From Bacteroidales bacterium UBA5507 (GTDB taxonomy: Bacteria > Bacteroidota > Bacteroidia > Bacteroidales > Lentimicrobiaceae): DNA of 64,000 nucleotides. Positions 63,974 to 64,000 of the stretch are shown one piece after another; the first letter of the stretch is position 1; each line of letters opens with the position of its first letter. Under the pieces are notes generated by a model that ran no database searches, was not told the DNA's origin, and was given only the letters and a program-made list of their open reading frames with translations. Made by a program: the position numbers and the translations under genes. Location of the stretch: NCBI GenBank assembly GCA_002426195.1, contig DIOT01000047.1, positions 102,192-166,191 on the forward strand, written 5' to 3'.

Positions 63974-64000
63974 TGCCCGGAACAGGACTCGAACCTGCAC
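63974..64000 (-). tRNA. 3' end of a tRNA, probably tRNA-Leu (cut by window edge)
   Basis: On the minus strand the last 27 bases read as a T-arm (GCAGG-TTCGAGT-CCTGT) and the 3' acceptor strand TCCGGGC with discriminator A. CCA is not encoded (CAT follows). The acceptor partner would be GCCCGGA, usual for tRNA-Leu in this phylum, but the anticodon is outside the window. Confidence 0.75.

Noticed and set aside
1..64000. CRISPR arrays, insertion sequences, prophage or large tandem repeats
   Set aside because: Reading through the window I found no regularly spaced repeats, transposase, phage structural genes or terminal inverted repeats.

Overview
The window is a 64 kb piece of a Bacteroidota chromosome, most likely a free-living or sediment relative of the Bacteroidales/Marinilabiliales; I cannot fix the genus. 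Reasons: AT-rich DNA, TAnnTTTG -7 promoter boxes (several with TTTG 19-21 bases upstream) instead of TATAAT/TTGACA, type IX secretion (T9SS) C-terminal sorting domains on two peptidases, and Bacteroidota-typical families (DUF4295 beside L33, DUF3127, GH92, the LtaS-like sulfatase). Gene density is high, all genes look native, and I see no prophage, insertion sequence, integron or CRISPR array.

Layout. 1-3.6 kb: N-terminal part of clpC (leftward, cut by the window edge) divergent from gyrA. 3.7-8.1 kb: secreted TPR protein, glycogen branching enzyme, a small acidic protein, and an unassigned structured RNA of about 310 nt on the minus strand with its own promoter and terminator. 8.2-12.5 kb: leftward clpS-nfeD-floA operon, then a RelA-type ppGpp synthetase with a dead hydrolase domain plus a small partner gene. 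12.6-21 kb: Nudix hydrolase; rimO-thioesterase-osmC operon in which osmC is frameshifted; ftsY; rpmG-DUF4295; xerD; an acidic protein, a short-chain dehydrogenase and a secreted hydrolase. 21-29.3 kb: cutC, aldose epimerase, GH92 mannosidase, then serA, a four-helix-bundle gene, DUF1015 and a 59-residue winged-helix-like protein.

29.4-39.4 kb is an envelope region: a hybrid histidine kinase and an LtaS-like phosphotransferase run leftward, divergent from an ArnT-like glycosyltransferase, an ArnC/DPM1-like glycosyltransferase, a flippase-like membrane protein, a nucleotide-sugar epimerase and a YggS PLP protein. 39.4-45.1 kb: five-gene leftward operon (substrate-binding lipoprotein, flavin reductase, DUF6913-like protein, dapA, T9SS-exported M14 carboxypeptidase). 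45.2-51.6 kb: T9SS-exported M1 aminopeptidase, lon, a GlmU-like protein and rpmE2. 51.7-56.7 kb: acyl-CoA-reductase-like protein, a secreted unknown, serC, aat, guanine deaminase and DUF3127. 56.7-64 kb: TPR histidine kinase, PflX-like radical SAM protein, sugar MFS transporter, nucleotidyltransferase, GH20 hexosaminidase and the 3' end of a tRNA.

Functional links. clpC, clpS and aat give most of a bacterial N-degron pathway, with lon as a further protease. serA and serC make phosphoserine, but are split about 27 kb apart. GH92, GH20, the MFS transporter and the aldose epimerase fit breakdown of mannose- and GlcNAc-containing glycans. The 32-39 kb region probably makes and attaches a sugar or phospho-substituent to an envelope lipid. 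The points most worth a second look are the unassigned RNA at 7.75-8.06 kb, the frameshifted osmC, the envelope-modification island, and the synthetase-only RSH with its partner gene.
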